From: Flavobacterium sp. 83
Lineage (GTDB): Bacteria; Bacteroidota; Bacteroidia; Flavobacteriales; Flavobacteriaceae
Assembly (NCBI RefSeq): GCF_000744835.1
Contig: NZ_JQMS01000001.1
Location: 1,798,001 to 1,862,000 of the forward strand
Direction: 5' to 3'
Length of the DNA stretch: 64,000 nt
Numbering within the stretch: the first letter of the stretch is position 1; every line of letters begins with the position of its first letter. This document shows positions 1 to 7,371 of this stretch, one piece after another. The translations under genes were made by a program, and so were the position numbers. A model generated the notes under the pieces. That model ran no database searches, was not told the origin of the DNA, and saw only the letters and a program-made list of their open reading frames with translations.

Positions 1-174
1 TTTTGGATGCGTTTTCTTGAATTCTTCGGCCCATTTTACAGTAATAGGGTATAAAGCAAAAGCTCCCGAAATACTGATGTTTCCTGATACATCTTGTGCC
101 GAAACTTTGTTTGGGCTAATGTTTGCCAGTAGTAGCACAATTAAGGATAATAATACTTTTTTGTGTGTTTTCAT
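1..174 (-). CDS. PstS-like periplasmic substrate-binding protein (N-terminal part only)
   Basis: The 58 visible codons start at an ATG at 174 and run off the window. They show a signal peptide (MKTHKKVLLSLIVLLLA, cleavage after VSAQ) followed by ISGAFALYPITVKWAEEF. This matches the opening strand and phosphate-loop region of the PstS/PBP-like family, which has the form GSGSxxxYPxxxxWAEEY. Family members bind phosphate or a related oxyanion in the periplasm. The gene lies downstream of the TonB-dependent receptor on the same strand but beyond a strong hairpin terminator, so it may be made at a different level. Substrate is not decided by what is visible. Confidence 0.72.
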   Translation of the reverse strand, partial: MKTHKKVLLSLIVLLLANISPNKVSAQDVSGNISISGAFALYPITVKWAEEFKKTHPK

Positions 175-217
175 TTTGTTCGTTTTTATTTAATTTGTGA
201 TGATTTATTTAATAGTT

Positions 218-252
218 AAAAGTTAGCTCGATATAACACCGAGCTAACTTTT
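218..252 (-). terminator. Rho-independent terminator after the TonB-dependent receptor
   Basis: A perfect 13-bp inverted repeat, AAAAGTTAGCTCG with its complement, surrounds a 9-nt loop. It sits between the receptor stop codon and the start of the binding-protein gene. The A/T-rich flanks make it usable on both strands, but only the minus strand has an upstream gene. Confidence 0.75.
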
Positions 253-267
253 TTATTTTATAATAAT

Positions 268-2829
268 TTATAGTGAGTAGCGAAGTGTAACTCCGTAAGT
301 TCTTTGATCTCCTAAAACACCCGCATAATGTCCTGAATTTCCACCAGCTGGTAGTAATTGCTCAAAATAATCTTTGTTCAAAAGGTTACGTCCCCATATG
401 TGAGCAGATAAACCATCTGCAACACGGAAACCTAAACGTGCGTTAAAAATAACGTAACCAGGAACGACTAAGTATTTTGAAGCAGAAGGGCTTGAAGAGA
501 ATTCAGAACGGGCATAACCATCAAGAGCGATGAAGAATTTTCCTAAGTTTCCGAAAAATTTAGCATTTTTAGTATATTCACCTCCAAGGCTTCCTGCCCA
601 TTTTGACACACCTGGCAAGTCAGTTCCAGATACATCTTTAAAAGATACCGCAGAGCCTGTTTCTTCTAATGGAAGTGGTGCATTGGTAAATTTAACATAT
701 TTTCCGTCTGAATAAGTTGCAGCTGCATTGAAAGAAAAATGTTGATTAACTACAATGCTTGCATCTAGTTCAGCACCTTTTACACGTACTTTGTCAGCAT
801 TAGCAAGATAGCCACGGTTTACACCTAATTCAGCCGCTTGAACATTGGTTTGGAAATCTTTAATTTCTGTGTTAAAGAAAGTAAGATTCAAAATAGAATT
901 TTTGAAAGGAGAAGTTTTTACTCCAAATTCATAATGATTTACATCTTCTGGCTTAACTGTAGCAAGATCAGCTAAAGTTTGACCTGCTGCTGGAGTAGGA
1001 AGTCCCGCTACATTCACGCCAATTGGTTTGTAACTTTTTGCAAAAGTAGCATAAGCATTGATTTTATCAGTCGCTTTATAGGATACTGTTATATTTCCAG
1101 AAAAATCAGTGTTATCATTATTTGAGGAGAAATTTTGATCAGTATAAACTAGTTTTTTCAAAGCAAGTAATGCAGGGTCGGTTGTTTGAAGACCTCCGTA
1201 AGTTTTACGGTCGTAATCAGCATCTTTCTTGTCATAATTGTATCGTAAACCTGGTAATACGTGTAGTTTTTCTGTTATTGCCCAATCCAATTGACCGAAA
1301 ACTGCCGCACTCGTTGAATGTATTTTAGCATTGGTTTTTATTCCGTAACCTTCAAAAAGTCCTGGAGTTTTCCATAATGCACTAGTGGTACTTTGAGAAA
1401 AACGCCATTGCGCATTTCCTGATTCCTCTGTTCCTTTTGTTTTTGATGTTTGGTCTATAAAAAACACACCCACTACACCACTGATTTTAGAAGTAAGTTG
1501 ACCAGCATAACGTACCTCTTGAGTAATTTGTGTTTGTCTTGATGGATTTTGTGATTTGGCAAGTACTTGCAAACCTGTAAAGTCTCTGTCGTTAGATGGA
1601 TCCCAAGTCCAAAAACGCCAAGCTGTTGTTGAGGTTAGAGTTCCTCGTCCAATTTTTGAGTCGACATTAAGAGATGCTCCACCTAAATCTTGTCCAGAAC
1701 GCCAAGGTGTATCGTGGTCAATTTTTCTATCAAATGCATTTAAACTAGGAAGCTGGTAATTCAAATCGGCAATGATGGCATTAAATTGGCGATAAGCGGC
1801 TCTTTTAGTAGGAGCAACACCTGCAACTACTTGCGCATATCCGTCATTGTGTTGCGTTGTAATATCTGCAGCCAATGTAATAGTAGTATTTTCAGACGGT
1901 GTATAAAGCAATTGTCCTCTAATTCCTTGATTGTTTAGGGTATTGGTTGATTTTCCTGTTGTAACATTTTCTATTAAACCATCACGTTGTGTACCTGAAA
2001 AGGAAAGTCTACCAGCAATTTTTTTACCCAAAGCCCCTGTAATTGAGGACTTAGCTTGTAGGTAGCCATAATTTCCATAACTCACTTCGAAATTGGCTCC
2101 TGAAGTAAAACTTGGTTTGCGAGTAGTGATGTTGAAAGCACCTGAAGTCGTGTTTTTTCCAAATAAGGATCCTTGTGGACCACGCAATACCTCAATTCGT
2201 TCTACATCAAGAAAATCTAGAGTTGTTGCTGCTGGACGTGCAAAATATACCCCATCAACATAGAAACCAACTCCTGGATCGATACCGTCATTAGTAAGTC
2301 CATAAGGAGAACCTAAACCACGAATGTTAATCCCTGTATTTCTAGGATTTGAGGAGTACAATTGTACCGAGGGTATTACTTCTTTGATGCGATTAACATT
2401 GAAAGCACCTGCTTGTTCGGCTTGTTTTCCTGTTACTACTGATACAGCAATTGGAATATCTTGTGCTTTTTCTATTCTGCGTCTTGATGTAACAACTACC
2501 TCAAATAACACTTTTTCCTCTCCAGTAGAAATAGTTATTTGTAATGGTTTTACATTAGTAGGCAGTTCGGTTATTTTAAGTTCTTTTGTATTATAACCAG
2601 CGTATTGTACAATAATTGTAAATGGTAGTGCTTTAGCTTGAATGGAGAACTTACCATTAATATCTGAAGTTGTATTATTGGTAGTTCCTTTTACAATTAT
2701 ATTAACACCTTCTATGGGTGAATTATCATCATTTTTAACTTCTCCCTCTAAAAGATTTTGACCATAAGAAGTTGAAAAAATTAAAATTAAAAGTAAAGTC
2801 GATATTGTTTTTGTGTAAATTGTTTTCAT
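268..2829 (-). CDS. TonB-dependent outer-membrane receptor with carboxypeptidase-like N-terminal domain
   Basis: 853 residues. A signal peptide ends near residue 23 (SYGQ). Next comes a CarboxypepD_reg-like domain (about 25-110, LLEGEVKNDDNSPIEGVNI). The plug domain (about 120-240) has the QDIPIAVSVVTG entry and VERIEVLRGPQGSLFGKN. A 22-strand-type barrel ends in an aromatic-rich YGVTLRYSL terminus. Such receptors import siderophores, cobamides, glycans or other large or scarce ligands using TonB energy. No SusD partner is adjacent; the next gene encodes a PstS-like binding protein and the upstream gene an Rrf2 regulator, so an anion or metal-linked substrate is more likely than a glycan (inference). 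The start at 2829 directly precedes the signal peptide. Confidence 0.9.
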   Translation of the reverse strand: MKTIYTKTISTLLLILIFSTSYGQNLLEGEVKNDDNSPIEGVNIIVKGTTNNTTSDINGKFSIQAKALPFTIIVQYAGYNTKELKITELPTNVKPLQITISTGEEKVLFEVVVTSRRRIEKAQDIPIAVSVVTGKQAEQAGAFNVNRIKEVIPSVQLYSSNPRNTGINIRGLGSPYGLTNDGIDPGVGFYVDGVYFARPAATTLDFLDVERIEVLRGPQGSLFGKNTTSGAFNITTRKPSFTSGANFEVSYGNYGYLQAKSSITGALGKKIAGRLSFSGTQRDGLIENVTTGKSTNTLNNQGIRGQLLYTPSENTTITLAADITTQHNDGYAQVVAGVAPTKRAAYRQFNAIIADLNYQLPSLNAFDRKIDHDTPWRSGQDLGGASLNVDSKIGRGTLTSTTAWRFWTWDPSNDRDFTGLQVLAKSQNPSRQTQITQEVRYAGQLTSKISGVVGVFFIDQTSKTKGTEESGNAQWRFSQSTTSALWKTPGLFEGYGIKTNAKIHSTSAAVFGQLDWAITEKLHVLPGLRYNYDKKDADYDRKTYGGLQTTDPALLALKKLVYTDQNFSSNNDNTDFSGNITVSYKATDKINAYATFAKSYKPIGVNVAGLPTPAAGQTLADLATVKPEDVNHYEFGVKTSPFKNSILNLTFFNTEIKDFQTNVQAAELGVNRGYLANADKVRVKGAELDASIVVNQHFSFNAAATYSDGKYVKFTNAPLPLEETGSAVSFKDVSGTDLPGVSKWAGSLGGEYTKNAKFFGNLGKFFIALDGYARSEFSSSPSASKYLVVPGYVIFNARLGFRVADGLSAHIWGRNLLNKDYFEQLLPAGGNSGHYAGVLGDQRTYGVTLRYSL

Positions 2830-2851
2830 TTATTATATAAATTATATGTAA

Positions 2852-2866
2852 GTGGTAGAGTTTTAA
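2852..2866. repeat. Copy 1 of a 14-15 nt direct repeat (GTGGTAGAGTTTTAA)
   Basis: Lies 23 nt upstream of the receptor start codon. A near-identical copy, GTAGTAGAGTTTAA, is at 3041-3054. The pair brackets the intergenic region between the Rrf2 regulator and the receptor, as expected for a shared regulator site. The function is inferred only. Confidence 0.4.
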
Positions 2867-3015
2867 TTAAATTTTTTTTTCTAACACATGCACATTATAA
2901 TAATCGTATGAGATTTAATAGTTATTGGATTTAATTTTTTTTGATCATTAATAAATAAATTAATGCTGTCAGAGTAATTTTTCATTTGTTTAACTTTTAG
3001 AGTTATAATTCTTGG

Positions 3016-3023
3016 CAAATATA
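3016..3023 (-). promoter_or_regulatory. Candidate -7 box for the TonB-dependent receptor gene
   Basis: The minus strand reads TATATTTG, an exact fit to the Bacteroidota -7 consensus TAnnTTTG. No clear TTTG -33 box is present. The direct repeat at 3041-3054 occupies that position instead, which could mean activator-dependent or regulator-occluded transcription. It would give a leader of about 180 nt. Confidence 0.35.
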
Positions 3024-3040
3024 TAATTAATTCTATAAAA

Positions 3041-3054
3041 GTAGTAGAGTTTAA
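3041..3054. repeat. Copy 2 of the 14-15 nt direct repeat (GTAGTAGAGTTTAA)
   Basis: Starts 18 nt upstream (minus strand sense) of the TATATTTG box and 12 nt past the Rrf2 stop codon. It thus covers the expected -33 region of the receptor promoter. Partner of the copy at 2852-2866. Confidence 0.4.
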
Positions 3055-3065
3055 AAAATATTTTT

Positions 3066-3479
3066 TTATTTTTTTACCAATGAAGAAATAGTAATGCCTT
3101 GCATTGCCTTCAGAGTCTCATCTCTAATGACCATTAATCCGTGTCGTAACAGGCATTCAGACTCACTTGTGCAATCGGCGCAAGGCTCGTAAAAATTTAA
3201 TGAAGCACATGGAAGTAAAGCAATTGCACCATCAAATAATCGGTGAATGTCAGCTAAAGTGATATCGTTTTTGGATTTCAAAAGATAATAACCTCCAAAT
3301 TTTCCTTGTTTGCTCCCTACAAAATGGCCGCGTTTTAAATCCAATAAGATCTGTTCCAAAAACTTCTTTGGAATGTTAGCTGCCTCAGCAATTTCAATAG
3401 TTCTTGAAATGTGATTTTCGTCTTGTTGCGCTAAATATAAGAGGGCTTTTAGTGCATATTTGGCTTTATGTGAAAGCAT
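3066..3479 (-). CDS. Rrf2 family transcriptional regulator
   Basis: 137 residues with the Rrf2 winged-helix opening MLSHKAKYALKALLYLA, recognition region IPKKFLEQILLDLKRG and the wing GKFGGYYL. C-terminal cysteines at 91, 100, 103 and 109 (LLPCA, EPCADC, SEC) could ligate an Fe-S cluster as in IscR/NsrR-type members. Other Rrf2 proteins, such as CymR, sense sulfur state without a cluster. The gene precedes the TonB-dependent receptor on the same strand, separated by 236 bp that carry two direct-repeat copies. A 19-bp palindrome lies about 78 bp upstream of its own start, a plausible autoregulatory site. The effector is unknown. Confidence 0.88.
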   Translation of the reverse strand: MLSHKAKYALKALLYLAQQDENHISRTIEIAEAANIPKKFLEQILLDLKRGHFVGSKQGKFGGYYLLKSKNDITLADIHRLFDGAIALLPCASLNFYEPCADCTSESECLLRHGLMVIRDETLKAMQGITISSLVKK

Positions 3480-3556
3480 TTTTTAATATATTTTAAATTG
3501 TAAACTTTTAAATTAAATATGTATCAACTCTTAAAAAAAATGAAAGTAAAACAAAC

Positions 3557-3575
3557 ATAAACTATTTTAGTTTAT
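3557..3575. promoter_or_regulatory. 19-bp palindrome upstream of the Rrf2 gene
   Basis: ATAAACTA, a 3-nt TTT spacer, and TAGTTTAT form a perfect 8-bp inverted repeat. The dyad size fits a dimeric winged-helix regulator. It lies 78 bp before the Rrf2 start and is a candidate autoregulatory operator. Confidence 0.4.
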
Positions 3576-3661
3576 AATTTTAAAAGTACTGCTGATTTTT
3601 GAATGTTGATTGTAATCTTGAACGTATTTATGTCAAACAGTAACGAAACGAATGGTTTAAA

Positions 3662-4471
3662 TCACCAATCGCCACCAGATCCTCCCCCAGAGAAACCTCC
3701 ACCACCAAATCCACCACCGAAACCGCCTCCACCAAATCCGCCTCCAGATGATCCGCCACCAAAGCCTCCACCACCACTGTTTCGGCCAAGACTACTAAGA
3801 ATTAGGACATCAAGTAAACTTGGTCCGCCACCTCTGTTACCAGAATTTCCGCCACCACCTTTATTTCTTGAAATTAATATAAGAATAATAATGATGATAA
3901 CTATAAACGGCATAATTGGAAAACCTTTTTCTTGCCCCTTAATTTGTTTGCGTTCGCCCTTGTATTTTCCTTTAAAAACATCAATTATTGCATCAGTGCC
4001 TTTGTCAAGTCCTTTGTAATAGCTTCCTGCCTTAAATTCTGGAATAATAATATTTCGGGTAATTTCTCCTCCAATTCCAGCAGTTAATCGGTCTTCAAGT
4101 CCATAACCTGGAGAAATCCATATTTTTCTTTCTGCTTTAGCTAATAGAATAAGGACACCATTATCATCTTTTGCAGTCCCTCCAATACCCCATTGATGCC
4201 CCCATTTTGGAGTAAGAATACCTATGTCTTCGCCTTTAAGGCTTTCAATGGTAATAATTACAATTTGTGTAGTTGTAGAATCAGAATATTTAATAAGTTT
4301 TTCTTCTAATTGTGCTTTTTCAGTTGCGCTTAAAACATTCGCATAATCATAAACTGAAGTCTGAAAACTAGGTTTTTCAGGAATAGTAAATTGAGCAAAA
4401 CTAATTTGTGTAAATAAAAAACAAACTAATAGCTTTAGGAAAATTGAGTTAATCTTTTTTTGTAATAGCAT
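3662..4471 (-). CDS. TPM-domain (YgcG-like) membrane protein with poly-glycine tail
   Basis: 269 residues. A signal peptide ends near FTQISFAQF. The TPM domain spans about 30-170 (VYDYANVLSATEKAQLEEKL, then TTQIVIITIESLKG and DNGVLILLAKAERKIWI). One transmembrane helix lies near 184-203. Residues 206-269 are almost only Gly, Ser and Phe in GGGFGG blocks ending GGDW. TPM proteins are extracytoplasmic envelope proteins; some are linked to photosystem repair, respiratory complexes or membrane proteostasis. It overlaps the upstream TPM gene by 1 nt (TAATG), implying translational coupling, and is the last gene of the LemA/TPM operon. The poly-Gly tail is low complexity and is mirrored by a Pro-rich reading frame on the other strand, which is an artefact. 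Confidence 0.88.
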   Translation of the reverse strand: MLLQKKINSIFLKLLVCFLFTQISFAQFTIPEKPSFQTSVYDYANVLSATEKAQLEEKLIKYSDSTTTQIVIITIESLKGEDIGILTPKWGHQWGIGGTAKDDNGVLILLAKAERKIWISPGYGLEDRLTAGIGGEITRNIIIPEFKAGSYYKGLDKGTDAIIDVFKGKYKGERKQIKGQEKGFPIMPFIVIIIIILILISRNKGGGGNSGNRGGGPSLLDVLILSSLGRNSGGGGFGGGSSGGGFGGGGFGGGFGGGGFSGGGSGGDW

Positions 4472-4908
4472 TATCCTTTAGATATTTCGTTTGATAATTC
4501 ATTGGTGTCGTCAGCTGACCAAGGGAAATGTTTTTTCAATTGTTCCCCAGTCATTAAAATTCCATCAATTAGTCCTTGTTTGAAATTTCCATTTTTAAAA
4601 TGGTTTTTCATCACTTCTTTTGTGGTATCCCAAAAATTATCGGCTACAAGATCATTGATTCCTTTATCTCCACAAATCACAAATTTTTTATCGGAAACAG
4701 CCAGATAAATTAAAACGCCATTTTGAAGTTGGGTTTCGTTCATTTTCAATTCATGAAAAACTTCCAAAGCCCTGTCAAAAGGAACTTCGGAAGTTGTTTT
4801 TTCTATATGAACTCTAATTTCGCCAGAAGTGTTTTTTTCGGCCACACGAATAGCTTCAACAATGGCTTGTTCTTCTTCTTGGGTTAAAAAATCTTCTACT
4901 TTTGACAT
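4471..4908 (-). CDS. TPM-domain protein
   Basis: 145 residues made almost wholly of one TPM domain: FLTQEEEQAIVEAIRVAEK, SGEIRVHIEK, NGVLIYLAVSDKKFVICGDK, then a C-terminal helix with GEQLKKHFPW. No signal peptide or membrane segment is visible, unlike its downstream paralogue with the Gly tail. The order LemA, short TPM, Gly-rich TPM is a recurring Bacteroidota arrangement. I infer that the three act together at the inner membrane. Confidence 0.85.
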   Translation of the reverse strand: MSKVEDFLTQEEEQAIVEAIRVAEKNTSGEIRVHIEKTTSEVPFDRALEVFHELKMNETQLQNGVLIYLAVSDKKFVICGDKGINDLVADNFWDTTKEVMKNHFKNGNFKQGLIDGILMTGEQLKKHFPWSADDTNELSNEISKG

Positions 4909-5002
4909 TGAAATATTTTTGAGTTAAGATTTGTGATTTTTGACTTTAGAATAAATACTTCTAAAATCCCAAATCGTTAATTCTAATTTTGAATTAATTG
5001 TT

Positions 5003-5596
5003 TTAGAATTTTACTTCTGGAGCTTTATCTGAACCTACTGTTGCTTCAAAATAAGGTTTTTCTTTAAGTCCATACATACCGGCCAAGATATTTCTTGGGA
5101 AAGTATTGATATTGTTGTTATATGGCTTAACAGCCTCGTTAAAACGGGTTCTAGCGGTCAAAATTTGGTTTTCAGTACTAGCTAGTTCATCCTGTAATTT
5201 CATAAAACTGGCATCAGCTTTTAGATTTGGATATTGTTCAACGCTTACTAATAATTTAGATAAAGAAGAAGATACACCAGATTGAGCCGAATTAAATGCA
5301 GCTAATTGTTCTGGAGTTACTTTGGTTGGGTCAATAGTTATAGCAGTTGCTTTAGCTCTTGCTTCGATGACAGCTGTTAAAGTACTTTTTTCATGTTCAG
5401 CATACCCTTTTACAGTGCTAACTATATTTGGTATAAGATCATTTCTTCTTTGGTAGGCTGTATTAACATTTCCCCAACTTTCTTTTACGTCTTGTTCAAG
5501 TGTCACTGCATTATTATAAATTCCAGAAGACCAGCTATAAATTCCAATAAGTATTACTGCTCCAATAATCCAAGGTAAAAATTTTTTAAAATCCAT
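5003..5596 (-). CDS. LemA family membrane protein
   Basis: 197 residues, the usual LemA length. An N-terminal membrane helix (about 7-24, FLPWIIGAVILIGIYSW) is followed by the family helix bundle: VKESWGNVNTAYQRRNDLIP, NIVSTVKGYAEHE and the NxxxxxFP segment NNINTFPRNILAGMYGL. LemA proteins have a short outside N-terminus and a helical domain; their biochemical role is not settled. It is co-directional with and just upstream of two TPM genes. Confidence 0.93.
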   Translation of the reverse strand: MDFKKFLPWIIGAVILIGIYSWSSGIYNNAVTLEQDVKESWGNVNTAYQRRNDLIPNIVSTVKGYAEHEKSTLTAVIEARAKATAITIDPTKVTPEQLAAFNSAQSGVSSSLSKLLVSVEQYPNLKADASFMKLQDELASTENQILTARTRFNEAVKPYNNNINTFPRNILAGMYGLKEKPYFEATVGSDKAPEVKF

Positions 5597-5635
5597 GTTT
5601 CTATTTAATTTAAAGTTTGTTGTTGTTTGATTGTT

Positions 5636-5968
5636 TTATAATTGATTTTTAATATTCGTTAATTGTGTTCGTATGGTTTCCAGCTTTCGAATAATTTCAA
5701 ATTTATCCAAGGTTTTCTTTTGGCCTTCTTTCAAATGTGTTTTGGCACCTTCCAATGTAAAACCTCTTTCTTTCACTAAATGGAAGATTAGTTGTAAATT
5801 AGTCACGTCTTCGGGAGTAAACATTCTGTTACCTTTGGCGTTCTTCTTCGGTTTCAGAATATCAAATTCATTATCCCAAAAACGAATTAGTGAAGCATTC
5901 ACATCAAATGCCTTGGCTACTTCGCCAATGCTGTAATATCTTTTATCTTTAGAAAGCTCAATATGCAT
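5636..5968 (-). CDS. MerR family transcriptional regulator
   Basis: 110 residues. The MerR winged helix spans about 10-75: YYSIGEVAKAFDVNASLIRF, WDNEFDILKPKKNAKGNRMF and TPEDVTNLQLIFHLVKERGF. A short coiled-coil tail (KFEIIRKLETIRTQLTNIK) for dimerisation follows. There is no effector domain and no cysteine set for metal sensing. It lies 85 bp downstream of the M23 peptidase gene and 39 bp before lemA, within an apparent envelope operon, so it may control that operon. Confidence 0.85.
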   Translation of the reverse strand: MHIELSKDKRYYSIGEVAKAFDVNASLIRFWDNEFDILKPKKNAKGNRMFTPEDVTNLQLIFHLVKERGFTLEGAKTHLKEGQKKTLDKFEIIRKLETIRTQLTNIKNQL

Positions 5969-6053
5969 ACTATTTTTTATTTGACTTTTTAATTCTGCTA
6001 CTATGTATTTGTAGATTTTTCCCCTTCTATGCCAGATTACGCTATTACAAGTA

Positions 6054-7031
6054 TTAATCTAATGATTGATTTTCTTGGTTAGCCAATTTTGAAATGGCAA
6101 CATACTCAATCGCTGATATATTTCCATAATAAAAATTCAATGGATTCACCACTTTGCCGTCTTTGTGTACTTCATAATGCAAGTGTGGTCCCTCGGATCT
6201 TCCTGTACTTCCTACATATCCTATTATGTCGCCGCGTTTCACTCTTTGCCCGGCTCTGCAATTGTATTTGCTTAAATGGCCATACAGCGTTTCGTATCCA
6301 TAACCATGCCTAATTACTACATGATTTCCAAAACCAGAAACCGTATTATCTGCCTTTGATACCACTCCATCTCCCGTAGCATAAATGGGAGTCCCTGTTT
6401 TTGCTGAGAAATCCATTCCCTCATGCATTTTTCTAGCTTTCGTAAAAGGATCCGTTCGATATCCAAAACCTGATGCCAATCGTTTTAAATTCTCATTTCT
6501 TACTGGCTGAATGGCAGGAATAGCTGCCAATAATTTATTTTTTGCTTTAGCTAAGCCTAAAATTACATCCAGTGATTTTGACTGAATCGACAATTCTTTA
6601 GTAAGCACATCAACTCTTTTTGTCGTGTTGATTACCAGTTGGGAATTGTTATAGCCCTCTAATGTTTTATAGCGATTGATGTCACTAAAACCTGATTTTC
6701 GTACCGAGTCAGGAATCGCCGTCGTGTTAAAATAAACCCTGTATAAATTATTATCTCTATCTTCAATATCTACAATCACATCATCAACCTGATCCATTTT
6801 CTTATTTAAAATAGAAAAATTTAATTTCAAATTATCAATTTCACGCGCTTGCAAACGGTCTTTTGGTGTTTCAAAATAAGGTGTATTCAATAAAACAATA
6901 AAACATAAAAATCCAAACAAGGCCGATGCTACTAAAAATAAGGCTACAACACCAAATTTCTTTCTTTTTCTTACTTTTATTTTTCGGTATGCTAGATTTT
7001 CGGAATCGTAATAATATTTTACTTTCGCCAT
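6054..7031 (-). CDS. M23 family metallopeptidase (peptidoglycan endopeptidase)
   Basis: 325 residues. A cytoplasmic basic N-terminus and one transmembrane helix (about 26-48) lead to a coiled stalk (about 60-165) and a LytM/M23 domain (about 180-302). Zinc ligands are visible: H203 and D207 in HEGMDFS, H285 in GPHLHYEV; H252 in LYGHLS is the catalytic histidine. It probably cuts peptide cross-links in the periplasm. It is the first gene of the leftward operon M23, MerR, LemA, TPM, TPM and diverges from alaS. A clear -33/-7 promoter lies 41 bp upstream. Confidence 0.93.
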   Translation of the reverse strand: MAKVKYYYDSENLAYRKIKVRKRKKFGVVALFLVASALFGFLCFIVLLNTPYFETPKDRLQAREIDNLKLNFSILNKKMDQVDDVIVDIEDRDNNLYRVYFNTTAIPDSVRKSGFSDINRYKTLEGYNNSQLVINTTKRVDVLTKELSIQSKSLDVILGLAKAKNKLLAAIPAIQPVRNENLKRLASGFGYRTDPFTKARKMHEGMDFSAKTGTPIYATGDGVVSKADNTVSGFGNHVVIRHGYGYETLYGHLSKYNCRAGQRVKRGDIIGYVGSTGRSEGPHLHYEVHKDGKVVNPLNFYYGNISAIEYVAISKLANQENQSLD

Positions 7032-7077
7032 ATTTTAAAATACCCTATTTTTGCACCTTTGTAAAAGGTTAGTCGAA

Positions 7078-7106
7078 CAAATTTAATAAATGTTTCATTT
7101 GTTCAA
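7078..7106 (-). promoter_or_regulatory. Promoter of the M23 peptidase operon
   Basis: On the minus strand, TTG at 7106-7104, an 18-nt spacer and TAAATTTG at 7085-7078 fit the Bacteroidota -33/-7 consensus. The predicted start near 7072 leaves a leader of about 41 nt. Confidence 0.6.
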
Positions 7107-7143
7107 CCCTTTTTTAAGGAATAAATATAATAATGTGCCTATT

Positions 7144-7277
7144 CCAGCTATTCGTTGCAAGTTCTCGTCTTGAAATCTTTTTTTCTGTTGAGCCAGCAGG
7201 AGCTTCCTCCGGTCGCTCTGCCATCTCAAGAAAAAATAAATTTCAAAACAGCGAAGCTTTTCACTTCTATCTGGGGC
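7144..7277. repeat. Dispersed long-hairpin element, copy A
   Basis: Part of the 340-bp gap between the M23 gene and alaS. The 5' edge CAGCTATTCGTTGCAAG and 3' edge GCTTTTCACTTCTATCTGGGG match the edges of the copies at 14.7 and 46.8 kb. The arms 7170-7198 and 7219-7246 pair imperfectly (TTGAAAT with ATTTCAA, TTGAG with CTCAA). They enclose the conserved loop GGAGCTTCCTCCGGTCGCTC. A 75-codon minus-strand reading frame here is not treated as a gene. The remainder of the gap is AT-rich with no gene. Confidence 0.7.
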
Positions 7278-7371
7278 AAAACAAATTGAAAGATTTAATG
7301 ATTTTAAGATTGAAAAATTCAATTCTAAATAATCTTTAAATTTTTGAATCTTAAATATTTAAATTAGAAAA

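Noticed and set aside
3603..4019. Plus-strand 138-codon proline-rich reading frame
   Set aside because: It is the reverse complement of the Gly-rich tail of the TPM protein; GGxFGG codons read backwards give Pro-rich frames.
7095..7322. 75-codon minus-strand frame between the M23 gene and alaS
   Set aside because: It runs through hairpin element A, lacks family resemblance and is explained by the repeat.
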